A stretch of DNA of 64,000 nt, from positions 49,418,831-49,482,830 of the forward strand of contig NC_090178.1 of the NCBI RefSeq assembly GCF_024679245.1, read 5' to 3'. The notes under the pieces are model-generated. The model made no database searches. It saw nothing but the letters and a program-made list of their open reading frames with translations, and was not told the origin of the DNA. This stretch comes from Pseudorasbora parva. Taxonomy: Eukaryota > Chordata > Actinopteri > Cypriniformes > Gobionidae. Shown piece after piece: positions 12,522 to 46,152 of the stretch. Made by a program: the position numbers and the translations under genes. The first letter of the stretch is position 1. Every line of letters starts with the position of its first letter.

Positions 12522-13317
12522 AGGGGTACTTCAGCGCTGGGAAGATGAATCTGTATTTAAACTGGGTCATCAATGCAGTAGAAATGTGAAATTATTTTTG
12601 AATTTGGTGCCTTCTAGGCTGAGAAAAGACAGAACATTTATTTTTGTCTCATGGGGATGAAAGACTACAATTCCCAGAATGCTTCGCTGCCCTGTGAGGC
12701 CACTCCCAAAGCCACCGCTACTGGATTACTGTGACTGAGTTGGAGAAGACACTACAATTAAAAACTGAACGTGTGTGTTCAATATAACGATCGAGTCGCC
12801 GCGCGAGTCTCACAGCACTTACTCAGATTAGGAGTCAGATTACATTTAACGTCATAAATGAGCTGATGAGCTCGTGATGAGAGCTGTGGTAATCATGACC
12901 ACACTCGCGGCACACATTCACAGCATGTGTTCAGTCTGACGCGTTTCAGTTCATGCCTTTGGAAGCTTAACTTTCATAGAAATTAATTTGAGAAGTTAAC
13001 ACTTACATTGCTTAGCATCCGTTTACATGAGTGCCTGTAGCTGAGCTGAGCTGTGAGTGCGATCTCCATCCCTCATGTGCGGGTTGAAAACATGTGGAAA
13101 TGGCTCCCTCTGCTGGCTGTAGTCTTTAGCCTCTGGCCAAACATTCCTCTGATGATGCAAATATCATTAATTTTGCGTCATCTGAGGAATTTTTCCAGAA
13201 ATAAAATGCATAAATCTCTCGTCTCAGGGGGATATGAGGGAAGAAAGCACAATCATTTAAATATACTCCAGGGTTTCTACTGATACAAAGCCATATGCTA
13301 ATCGCTGAAGTAACCCT
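12522..13317. mobile_element. TTAA-flanked MITE, 796 bp
   Basis: The ends AGGGGTACTTCAGCG and CGCTGAAGTAACCCT are inverted repeats. TTAA sits at 12518-12521 and 13318-13321. TTAA targets are used by piggyBac and Kolobok elements; the superfamily cannot be decided without a transposase. Confidence 0.75.
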
Positions 13318-14648
13318 TTAATATCAACTTGTCTATTGGACTTTTGGCGCTTAATAAACTGAACCGCATGCGTCTTGCGGGAAAAAATTTCTGCCGGATT
13401 TACTTCTCTCTGTTTGTGTCTATGGCGAGTCGTGCAGATACGGTGCTTATCCGCAGCGGGAATATAAACACTTATTAAATGTGTACCTTAGTGATTCAGG
13501 ATAAGACAAAAACACGGTTTGGAAAAAATCTTCAAGATATACTCGCTCATTATATACATTGTTATTTTTAAACAGCATGTGTGATAAAGATTAACTCAAG
13601 TGCTTTTTAAATGTTATTTTTTGATGGCATTTTTGCCCTAAGCATCCGTTATTTTCTGAGCTTGTTTATAATAATCCAAATGTGGTATTTCCTGTTAATT
13701 TTGATTTGGCTGTAAATCATCAACGCGAGGCGTCTGGTAAGCACATGGCTGCGTCGTCACACACGCTTCACCTTGTTAACAATCGTTGTTTGAAGTGTAG
13801 TCCGTCACACACTTTTTTGCACTCACTCTGCTGACTGAAGGCATGAAAAGCAGACGATTGCAGTTGGAAACGTAGCCTAACAGTTTCTCAGTGTTGACGC
13901 ACTTTAGGATTTGTAGTTTTTATTCCGATTATATTTACACATCTATTCATGAGAATCAAGCGGGTCACTCGAAACGGTGAAAAAGTATTTTCTCACAGTC
14001 GCACGCAGTAATTTTCAGGCATAAATTCGTCCAAAATGGGCGCTATGTAGAGCCCTGAACTGTAGTGTTTATTATTTGTATTTTGTCTTTGTATTTTGCA
14101 TCTTGTCTGTTTGAGTCAGGTCTGGTGAGGGACCTCCTTGAGGAAGCTCAGCTTTAGTGTCTGTTTTATGTTGTTGGTTTTTCCTATTGCAAGTTTGAAG
14201 ACAGTAAAGCTTTTAATTGACGGCAGTGTCTCCTGCTTTTGCTCTGTTTAAATAGAGTTTAAAGAGTTTAAACATTATAAATACACCTGCAAATTATTTT
14301 TCTAGTCATGTATTTCATCATTGAGGATTTCTTAAAAATACTATGCAAAAATCTTGTCTAGTCACACCCCTGTTTATTACACTTCACCAAAAACACTGCA
14401 AAAGAAAACTTGAGTTTATTACTTATGACATTAGCGCAAAATATGGATTGGAGAGCAAGTATACTAAACTACTAAACTAAAATAACGATCTCTTAAACAT
14501 TTTCATTTAGTTTCATGAAAGTTTTCATTTAACATGGATCTTTATTTTCATTAAAGGGCTTATTTCTGCTTGTGTAGGCTCATTTTGTAAATATAAGCAA
14601 ATTGTGTAAGACAGTGAAATGTCATGCTCAGCCAGATTCACCTCAAAG

Positions 14649-14701
<53 letters not shown>

Positions 14702-14915
14702 GTCTGAAGCGGCTGTTCAAAGAATGTGTTATTGTTGAGGCAGTAGAATGGGGAAAATAGCAAAGATATTAGAGATTAGAGTTGAACTTCTCACTTGACG
14801 CTGTGTTTTTATAATAGCGTTTCATGAGTGAGACGAGACACGAGAGCAACAGCCAAACATAAAAACTACAGGAAAACAGCTCAATAAATGATGTGAGAAT
14901 GTGAGTGCTGTGTGA
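13318..14915. other. Non-coding with a (GT)n tract
   Basis: No exon is recognised. A GT dinucleotide run lies at about 14650-14701. The remainder is unassigned intron-like sequence. Confidence 0.45.
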
Positions 14916-15178
14916 CCCATCAAAACAAAAGTCCCGATTCTAAAACACCGGTCAGTCAGAAAAACGTATCGGCAGATATATCGGTCAAACACTATTTATG
15001 GTTAAATAATTACATTTAACTCAACTCGTGTTCATTTTGACCACAAACTGTGCAACATCACTTAAATTGAGCAAGAACGCCCTCAGGCACTAAAAATACG
15101 CTGTTTCTTTGTAACTGTGGGCTGTTTTATGATCCTCTTAGGTGAAGCGGTACTAGTGCATGCTCGAGGGCTGCACGC
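14916..15178 (+). pseudogene. Partial duplicate of the mtf1 zinc-finger-1 exon start
   Basis: The sequence repeats 16010-16191: intron flank (AAGTCCCG(A/C)TTCTAA, AGCAAGAACGCCCTC, TTTCTTTGTAACTGTGGGCT), the acceptor TCCTCTTAG (AG at 15140-15141), and then 37 nt of exon at 15142-15178. Two substitutions separate the 37-nt exon parts. One turns the CAG codon of zinc finger 1 into TAG (15154-15156), so the copy encodes VKRY and then stops. Similarity ends within GGCTGCACGC, where a repeat array begins. The copy has no donor site. It is a dead exon fragment that keeps an intact-looking 3' splice site about 1 kb upstream of the real one. Confidence 0.85.
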
Positions 15179-15194
15179 AAACAGTTATGCAATT

Positions 15195-15890
15195 TAATTG
15201 TGAGTTAACTCATGACAATCATGAGATTAATCGTGAGTTAACTCATGAAAATAATCAAATGAATCGTGAATTAACTCATGACAATAATGAGATTAATCAT
15301 GAGTTATTTCATGACAGTCATGTGTTTTAATCGTGAATTAACTGATGATAATCATGAGATTAATCATGATTTAACTCATGAAAATTATAAGATTAATCGT
15401 GAATTAACTCATGACAATTATGAGATTAATTGTGAGATAACTCATGACAGATGTGAGATTTAATCGCGAGTCAACTTATCACAATCACGAGATTAATCGT
15501 GAGTTAACATATGAAAATATGATTAATCGTGAATTAACTCATGACAAGCGTGTGATTAATCGTGAGTAATCTCATGACAGTCATGTGATTTAATCGTGAG
15601 TCAACTCATCACAAGCATGAGATTAATCGTGAGTTAACATATGAAAAATAAGATTAATCGTGAATTAACTCATGACAATCGTGTGATTAATCGTGAGTAA
15701 TCTCATGACAGTCATGTGATTTAATCATGAGTCAACTCATCACAATCATGCGATTAATCATGAGTTAACTCATGACAATAATGAGATTGATTGTGAGTTA
15801 ACTCATGACAGTCATGCGATTACTTGTAATTTAACTCCTGACAATCATGCGATTAATCACAATTTAATATTTTAATCGATTGACAGCCCT
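15195..15890. repeat. About 20-copy, 33-34-bp tandem repeat in a hAT-like end
   Basis: Units resemble GTGAGTTAACTCATGACAAT followed by CATGAGATTAATC. The array ends at TTTAATCGATTGACAGCCCTA, a very common fish hAT-type terminus also seen at about 27361 and 61599. The array therefore looks like an internal expansion of a non-autonomous element. The 33-bp period gives a spurious ELTHDNYEIN-type reading frame. Confidence 0.75.
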
Positions 15891-16154
15891 AGTAAATTAT
15901 ATTGCATTTCTGTCAATAGATGCTCATAAATACTACATATAATATATAATAACATATTAGATACGACTGTTTAACAGAGGCCGCTGTGTGATAATCCGCT
16001 GGGGTTTTCAGCGCCATCCATCAACATAAAAGTCCCGCTTCTAATACTGTAAATTCGTGTTAATTTTGACCACTTAAATTCAGCAAGAACGCCCTCTGAT
16101 AATGAAAAAACGTGTTTCTTTGTAACTGTGGGCTGTTTTGTTATCCTCTTTTAG

Positions 16155-39510
<23,356 letters not shown>

Positions 39511-39638
39511 AGGACCAGGTTCTTCTGTACCGTGTACAGACACAGCCGCGCCTCTTCCAGAGGGTTTTCAGGACCCGAGCGAGCGGGATTCGGTGCACTT
39601 TTGAAGCCGTTAGAGTAATGCTTCGGGTCTCATTAAAG
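39511..39638 (+). other. mtf1: mtf1 3' UTR, proximal part
   Basis: Unique sequence directly after the stop codon and before the first transposon. It is taken as 3' UTR because no splice donor or other gene intervenes. Confidence 0.7.
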
Positions 39639-40580
39639 GGATGCTCCATCGTTTTTTCATATTAAACTGTTATTCCCTTAAAGGAACTGTATGTAGGAAA
39701 TGTATTTCAACTCATCCTAAAATGGCCCTGATATGTCTCTAGACATTAAGACATCATGTTAACAGTAGTCCTGCCGGGATATTGTCATTATAAAGTTGTT
39801 GTTCAGCCCTCAGCTGATGTTGATGATGTCATGTTGTGTTTTGGCCTGAAGCGCCGCCCTCCAGCTATCGACCAATCATGAAGTCAGTAGTGTTTGGGTT
39901 GCCAGATCTGCTCTAGTGACCACACGCTGTAGATCTACAAACGTTCTGCTGATCCTGCAGCCAATCTGGCAACCTCGAGTCAGGGGGAGGGGGAGACACC
40001 TGCAGTACCAGTTTTGGCCACAATCTTACATACACTTCCTTTAACTAAGGCGAGTTGACACACACCTCTCTCGTCTGAGTGTGTGCTCTTAATCTCTCTG
40101 ACGTGCGGTGACGATCTGATAGCATTTAGCTTAGCCCACTAAGCCCAGTTCATTCACTATGGTACCAAACAGAGATCAGGTTAGGAGCCACCAAACTCCT
40201 CCACGTGTTCCTCTATTTAAATACAGTTACACCAATAGCTGAACGATCAAGTATGGTGACAAAATAAAACGTGGCGCTTTTCTAAGCTTAGTGGGCTAAG
40301 ATAAGCGCTATCAGAATATCACCGCACGTCAGAGCGATTAACCCTGCCTTCACATGCTCTCGAAATTATCGTAAATACGAGTTTCCTTGGTAAAAACTGC
40401 ACACGAACAGCCTCACATTTCACAATTTGAATGCCATAAGCTCGTATTTACGACTTCAGAAGTGTGAATTATCAGATTTGCGATAGCACGCGGTTAAGAG
40501 CACGCACTGAGACGAGAGGTGTGTGTCAACTCGTCTAAATTAGGGGAATAACAGTTAACTATGAACGATGGAGTATCCCT
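39639..40580. mobile_element. TTAA-flanked foldback element in the probable 3' UTR, 942 bp
   Basis: The ends AGGGATGCTCCATCGTT and ACGATGGAGTATCCCT are flanked by TTAA at 39635-39638 and 40581-40584. The internal part is related to 38474-39100. Two further TTAA-bounded inserts lie inside: 39682-40040 (ends AGGAACTGTATGTAG and TTACATACACTTCCT) and 40342-40493. Confidence 0.8.
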
Positions 40581-40584
40581 TTAA

Positions 40585-41050
40585 CCGCTGAGTTATTTCA
40601 TCATTTGCTTATAGAGATTGAGTTTAAACTTGAAATCCGCAGGGATTGACTTCATCGGAAAGGTCTGCGGGTCGTGAAGTCCTGCACATGGAACTGAAGT
40701 ATTTTATGATGTGTAATTTATTGGGAAGGAAGGCTCATAATGTGATTTTGAGATGTTTTATTCTGAACTGCGATGAACACCCGCCTTTTAAATGTCCTTT
40801 TAGAGGTTTGTTCGGCTGCCTATAACTTTAGTATTTAATTTTATATATGTTAATTTATTAAAATACTCAATTGTTGGATAAATGTAGCTCTTTTCCGCCC
40901 CTGATCATGATGTTTTAAATCAATCTCACGAAACTCTCTGGGTCATATTTCCCACGATCAAAAGACAAAAATGAAATGTTTTTTGCATAAAGAGAATGAA
41001 CCCAAAACTTTAGAGTCTGCTTTGACTATTAAGGACCATTTTAATATATA
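40585..41050 (+). other. mtf1: Probable mtf1 3' UTR, unique sequence
   Basis: AT-rich, no ORF, no repeat recognised. It lies between two transposons downstream of the mtf1 stop codon. Several AT-rich polyadenylation-like motifs exist, but none is decisive. Confidence 0.4.
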
Positions 41051-41349
41051 CAGTCTTGTTCAAAATAATAGCAGTACAATGTGACTAACCAGAATAATCA
41101 AGGTTTTTAGTATATTTTTTATTGCTACGTGGCAAACAAGTTACCAGTAGGTTCAGTAGATTCTCAGAAAACAAACGAGACCCAGCATTCATGATATGCA
41201 CGCTCTTAAGGCTGTGCAATTGGGCAATTAGTTGAAAGGGGTGTGTTCAAAAAAAATAGCAGTGTCTACCTTTGACTGTACAAACTCAAAACTATTTTGT
41301 ACAAACATTTTTTTTTTCCTGGGATTTAGCAATCCTGTGAATCACTAAA

Positions 41350-42344
41350 CTAATATTTAGTTGTATGACCACAGTTTTTTAAAACTGCTTGACATCTGTG
41401 TGGCATGGAGTCAACCAACTTGTGGCACCTCTCAGCTGTTATTCCACTCCATGATTCTTTAACAACATTCCACAATTCATTCACATTTCTTGGTTTTGCT
41501 TCAGAAACAGCATTTTTGATATCACCCCACAAGTTCTCAATTGGATTAAGGTCTGGAGATTGGGCTGACCACTCCATAACATTAATTTTGTTGGTTTGGA
41601 ACCAAGACTTTGCCCGTTTACTAGTGTGTTTTGGGTCATTGTCTTGTTGAAACAACCGTTTCAAGGGCATGTCCTCTTCAGCATAGGGCAACATGACCTC
41701 TTCAAGTATTTTAACATATGCAAACTGATCCATGATCCCTGGTATGCGATAAATAGGCCCAACACCATAGTAGGAGAAACATGCCCATATCATGATGCTT
41801 GCACCTCCATGCTTCACTGTCTTCACTGTGTACTGTGGCTTGAATTCAGAGTTTGGGGGTCGTCTCACAAACTGCCCGTGGCCCTTGGACCCAAAAAGAA
41901 CAATTTTACTCTCATCAGTCCACAAAATGTTCCTCCATTTCTCTTTAGGCCAGTTGATGTGTTCTTTGGCAAATTGTAACCTCTTCTGCACATGCCTTTT
42001 TTTAACAGAGGGACTTTGCGGGGGATTCTTGAAAATAGATTAGCTTCACACAGACGTCTTCTAACTGTCACAGTACTTACAGGTAACTCCAGACTGTCTT
42101 TGATCATCCTGGAGGTGATCATTGGCTGAGCCTTTGCCATTCTGGTTATTCTTCTATCCATTTTGATGGTTGTCTTCCGTTTTCTTCCACGTCTCTCTGG
42201 TTTTGCTCTCCATTTTAAGGCATTGGAGATCATTTTAGCTGAACAGCCTATCATTTTTTGCACCTCTTTATAGGTTTTCCCATCTCTAATCAACTTTTTA
42301 ATCAAAGTACGCTGTTCTTCTGAACAATGTCTTGAACGACCCAT
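41350..42344 (-). pseudogene. Tc1-like transposase with one frameshift
   Basis: The - strand frame starts MGRSRHCSEEQRTLIKKLIR at 42344 (helix-turn-helix DNA-binding half). It shifts frame at a T7/A7 run (41997-42003) and continues through the catalytic half to a stop at 41350. Catalytic blocks are visible: WTDESKI (first Asp), [10 protein letters not shown] (second Asp) and [12 protein letters not shown] (Glu), the DD34E arrangement. Apart from the homopolymer frameshift it is close to full length (about 330 residues), so it died recently or the shift could be a sequencing error. Confidence 0.9.
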
Positions 42345-42507
42345 TTTCCTCAGCTTTCAAATGCATGTTCAACAAGTGTTGGCTTCATCCTTAAATAGGG
42401 GCCACCTGATTCACACCTGTTTCTTCACAAAATTGATGACCTCAGTGATTGAATGCCACACTGCTATTTTTTTGAACACACCCCTTTCAACTAATTCAAC
42501 TAATTGC

Positions 42508-43634
42508 CAGAGGTGGTAAAAGTACTCAAAAGTTATACTCGAGTGAAAGTATATTTACCTAAATACAAAAATACTCCAGTAAAAGTAGAAAGTCCTCCAT
42601 TCAAACATCACTTGAGTAAAAGTACAAAAGTATCAGATTTAAAACGTACTCAAGTACCGAAAGTAAAAAGTAAATATTCAAATTAACTGTAAATATCAAT
42701 AATTAAGCAGATAAAATCTTTTGGGACTGATATGCAATGTTTTAATTGAACAAATGATAAGATTAGATACTGCAATTAAGAATTTGTTAGATTTGCAATT
42801 AATAGGAGACAATGAAGCACCTTAACGCAGTATAGGGGTTAAACTTAAAATAGACATGTTTCATAACATTAGCTCCATCAAACAGATGAGGAGCAATATA
42901 CTAATAACTAATTCAAAATTAATTCAAAAGCCATAACCACAATGACATATTACGTAACAATTAGTTAATAGTCATGTGCCTCAACAAGTAAAGTCATACT
43001 ATAATTTTGCCAATTGTTATGATAAATGATGAATTAAACACAACTGAGAGTCGGAATGCATGCTTTGAATACATGAATTTACATTATTACTTAATGTAAT
43101 ATGTTATTAGGGAATTAATGATGTCAATAGCAATGTATATATTACTTAATCTATTAATCATAGAGAATGTTCATTAGTTGCTGATGCAGTAATCATTAAT
43201 AAATGGTTTAGTTCTTCATTAGTAATACATGGTTATCTGTGCATTAGGCATGAATTATAATAGTGCACCTGTATTGTAAAATGTTACCGATGTTTTCATA
43301 GTAAATAGTGTGCCGCATAATAAAAAAGTTGGGGAAACACTGAGCTAACATTAGTGTGGCAAACCTGACTTCTCAGCTTTTCCAAGTCTATACCCGACTG
43401 GATCATCCATGACCGACCAGACCGGTTTGGAAATCAAGTGTAATAAATACTTAATACTTGGAGCGGGCATGGGGAAATGTATTGGAGTAAAAAGTAAATT
43501 TTGGCTTTAATATTGTAGTGGAGTAAGAGTAAAAGTAGATGCAAATAAAATATACTCAAGTAAAGTACAGATCCCCGAAAAAAATACTTAAGTAAAGTAT
43601 CAAAGTATTTTTACTTGAGTACTTACCACCCCTG
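42508..43634 (+). mobile_element. Non-autonomous hAT element, 1127 bp
   Basis: The ends CAGAGGTGGTAAAAGTACTC and GAGTACTTACCACCCCTG are inverted repeats. The perfect 8-bp duplication CTAATTGC is at 42500-42507 and 43635-43642. It is the same family as 24842-26000. It sits in the right terminal repeat of the Tc1-like element, so it is younger than that element. Confidence 0.93.
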
Positions 43635-43816
43635 CTAATTGCCCAATTGCACAGCCTTAAGAGCGTGCATATCATGAATGCTGGGTCTCATTTGTTTTCT
43701 GAGAATCTACTGAACCTACTGGTAACTTGTTTGCCACGTAGCAATAAAAAATATACTAAATACTTGATTATTCTGGTTAGTCACATTGTACTGCTATTAT
43801 TTTGAACAATACTGTA

Positions 43817-45000
43817 TATATATAACAGAATTTAGACTGACTTTAATTTTCATAATTAAATACAAATGTATATTTGTCTTTATGCAAAAACAGTTCCTCC
43901 TGTTGGGGTGTAATATGGACACGTGTGATGCTGGGCGTGGGCTTGAGTTCTTCTCTTCTCTGATTGGTTGTTTCTCATCGGCGTCGCTCTGCACTTTCCT
44001 CTCTAAACCCGCTTGAGGCTCTGATGTGACCCGCTCAGGGAGACAGAACAACAAGCTGTGCGAGTGTGTGTGTGTGTGTGTGTGTGTCTGTGTGTTGTGA
44101 CATATGAGGACACAAATGTGTATAATGCCATGGGTATGACACAGGTATTACAGGAGAGGGTGAAATATGAGGACATTACCCATGGCCCCACTTTTCAAAA
44201 GGATTATAAATCACACAGGAGGAGTTTTTATGAGAAAGTAAAAATGCAGAATGTTTCCTGTGATGGGTAGGTTTAGGGGCTGTGTGTGTGTGTGTGTGTG
44301 TGTGTGATGGGTAGGTTTAGGGGCAGTGTAAGGGGATAGAAAATACAGTTTGTACAGTATAAAAACCATTAAGCCTATGGAATGTCCCCATATGTCACAA
44401 AAACAAACGTGTGAGTGTATGTAAGTTTGCGTGTGTGTGTGTGTGTATGTTAGTTTGTGTGTGTGTGTGTGAGTGTGTCCTGACCAGACTAACAGCTCAT
44501 CTGTCCTGTAGTGTCGATCTCTCATGTTCCACTGCTGTATGAGTGACTGTAGTGTAAATAGAGTTGAAGCCATTAGATTGTATTTGTATTTTTGTACAGG
44601 TGTGTGTGTGTGCGTGTGTGTAGAGACGTGGCTCTGCACTGCCTTCCCCGTCAGCCGTGCGTCTCTACCGCAGTGTGTAGTTCACAGATCCTCGGATTGC
44701 CTTACGATGGTCATTTCATCCGCTCCGAGCCGGTCCAGTGCCAAACGAGTGATGATCAGATGCTTTATTCATCCTCATCTCCACTAGCGGGACCTGTGCA
44801 TAACTGAGCACTGGAACACACACACACACCCTTCCCTGATGAACCGCTCCCGATCCGCCAACACACACCCTCAGCCGTACCTTAATAATAATAATAATAA
44901 TAATGCACATGCTTTCTGACCTTTTACTTAATACGATGAAAGCCCGTTTTTATTCACCAACTAACATAAACAACTATGCAATGTGTCATAGAGCATCACT
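43817..45000 (+). other. Probable distal mtf1 3' UTR or intergenic, with microsatellites
   Basis: Contains GT runs at about 44064-44087, 44281-44306 and 44430-44474, and (AAT)n at 44884-44903. 44100-44420 has the look of a common fish repeat. 44480-44600 is unique. No splice-bounded exon was found. Whether mtf1 transcripts reach here is not shown by the sequence. Confidence 0.35.
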
Positions 45001-45001
45001 A

Positions 45002-45405
45002 TGGCAAGCCGGCTTAGCTTAAATTGTTCCCAGCGTTACTTGTCGTAATTTTATTTTTACTAGTAAGAGTTCAATTAGAGCTCTATAATCTAGTAACCTT
45101 TATAATAAGAGCTCTGCCATTGCATTTTTACTAGTAAGAATTGAATTGGAGATCTACTATTGAATTATTACTAGTAATAATAACAATTAGAGAGCTCTCT
45201 AATTCAATTCTTACTAGTAAAAAACGAATTAAAAAAGATATGTATAATTGCAGAGAATTGTAGAGCGCTCTTATTAACAATGAATGGAAGTCAATGGAGA
45301 CATATGACTAGTAAAAATTAATTTGTAGAGCTCTCTAATTGTAATTGTCACTAGTAAAAATGCAATTACGACGAGTAATGTAATTAAAGCTAATACGGCT
45401 TGCCA
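45002..45405. mobile_element. TA-flanked MITE, 404 bp
   Basis: The ends TGGCAAGCCG and CGGCTTGCCA are inverted repeats next to TA at 45000-45001 and 45406-45407. The interior repeats ACTAGTAA and AGAGCTCT motifs. This is mariner-like by target site, with no transposase. Confidence 0.7.
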
Positions 45406-45407
45406 TA

Positions 45408-46040
45408 CATCACTCCATCTGCACACGCTAATGTCACGCGTGTCGTTTAACACGCAAGTCCGAGAGTAAGAGTTGCATTGAATATTTCAAAGCCTTTGTT
45501 GTCGTTTTTTTTCTTAACCCATCAAATGTTGTGTACAGTTACGTTTGATGTGACTTGTTTCGTATCTGGGCATTGCAATGTTTATAATATTTACACATAT
45601 ATCTTAATGTTGAGAATATTTGCTGCTTTATGTGATTTCTAATGTTGGAAGCGGTGGTGAAAGAACGACTTGCTTGACTTTCGAGAGCTTTCCTCCTGTT
45701 TTTCTGCATCATTCCACCTTCATCAGGTGCCATCTTTATCCTCGTCCTCACTCTTTCAGCGCAACGATAGCTTATTAAAGTTTTTATTCAGAGTTTGGCC
45801 GGTTAGTCGAGTCTCAAATGCTTCCATAACAACTGCTTTTGATACCCAAAGTGTGAGAAAACTGTAAAGATCTGTATTTTTAAAGAATGTATAATGTGAA
45901 GATTTTCTCATATGCTTGTTTTTTATAAAGTATTATGGCAAAGTAATAACTTTTTGAATCAAAAAGCAATACAATACCAGTAAAACCCTGTGTGATTTGT
46001 TCCATTATTTCCTGTTTCAGAAAGAAATCCCTTCATCCTG
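45408..46040. other. Unique intergenic sequence between convergent genes
   Basis: No repeat or exon is recognised. It lies between the probable 3' end of mtf1 and the polyadenylation signal of the - strand gene. It may hold the distal mtf1 polyadenylation site. Confidence 0.4.
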
Positions 46041-46058
46041 ACACTTTCACATCCAGAC

Positions 46059-46064
46059 TTTATT
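46059..46064 (-). terminator. Candidate polyadenylation signal of the - strand gene
   Basis: TTTATT on the + strand is AATAAA on the - strand, 44 bp past the stop codon of the small - strand gene. It is the first canonical signal after that stop. Confidence 0.5.
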
Positions 46065-46107
46065 TGTATAACACACACACACACACACACGCTCTTGTGG
46101 GAAGCGC

Positions 46108-46152
46108 TCAGTTATCTGGTCCTCCACAGGGTTCGTCCACAAGGCCTTTGTC
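46108..46152 (-). CDS. Last coding exon of the small - strand gene
   Basis: On the - strand the acceptor is TTGTTTTGGCAG, followed by 14 codons, DKGLVDEPCGGPDN, and TGA (46108-46110). It enters in phase 0, matching the exon before. A hAT element ends only 12 nt upstream of the exon. Confidence 0.65.
   Translation of the reverse strand, partial: DKGLVDEPCGGPDN

Larger units (their letters stand above)
41051..43814 (-). mobile_element. Tc1-like element split by a hAT insertion
   Basis: The left terminal repeat begins CAGTCTTGTTCAAAATAATA at 41051 next to TA (41049). The right one ends TATTATTTTGAACAATACTG at 43814 next to TA (43815). The terminal repeats are about 210 bp. A hAT element at 42508-43634 lies within the right repeat. 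Without it the element is about 1.63 kb, the normal size of an autonomous Tc1-like transposon. Confidence 0.93.

Noticed and set aside
1..16154. N-terminal mtf1 exons in the first 16 kb
   Set aside because: I searched for the acidic N-terminal segment and the segment preceding VKRYQC and found nothing similar in any frame.
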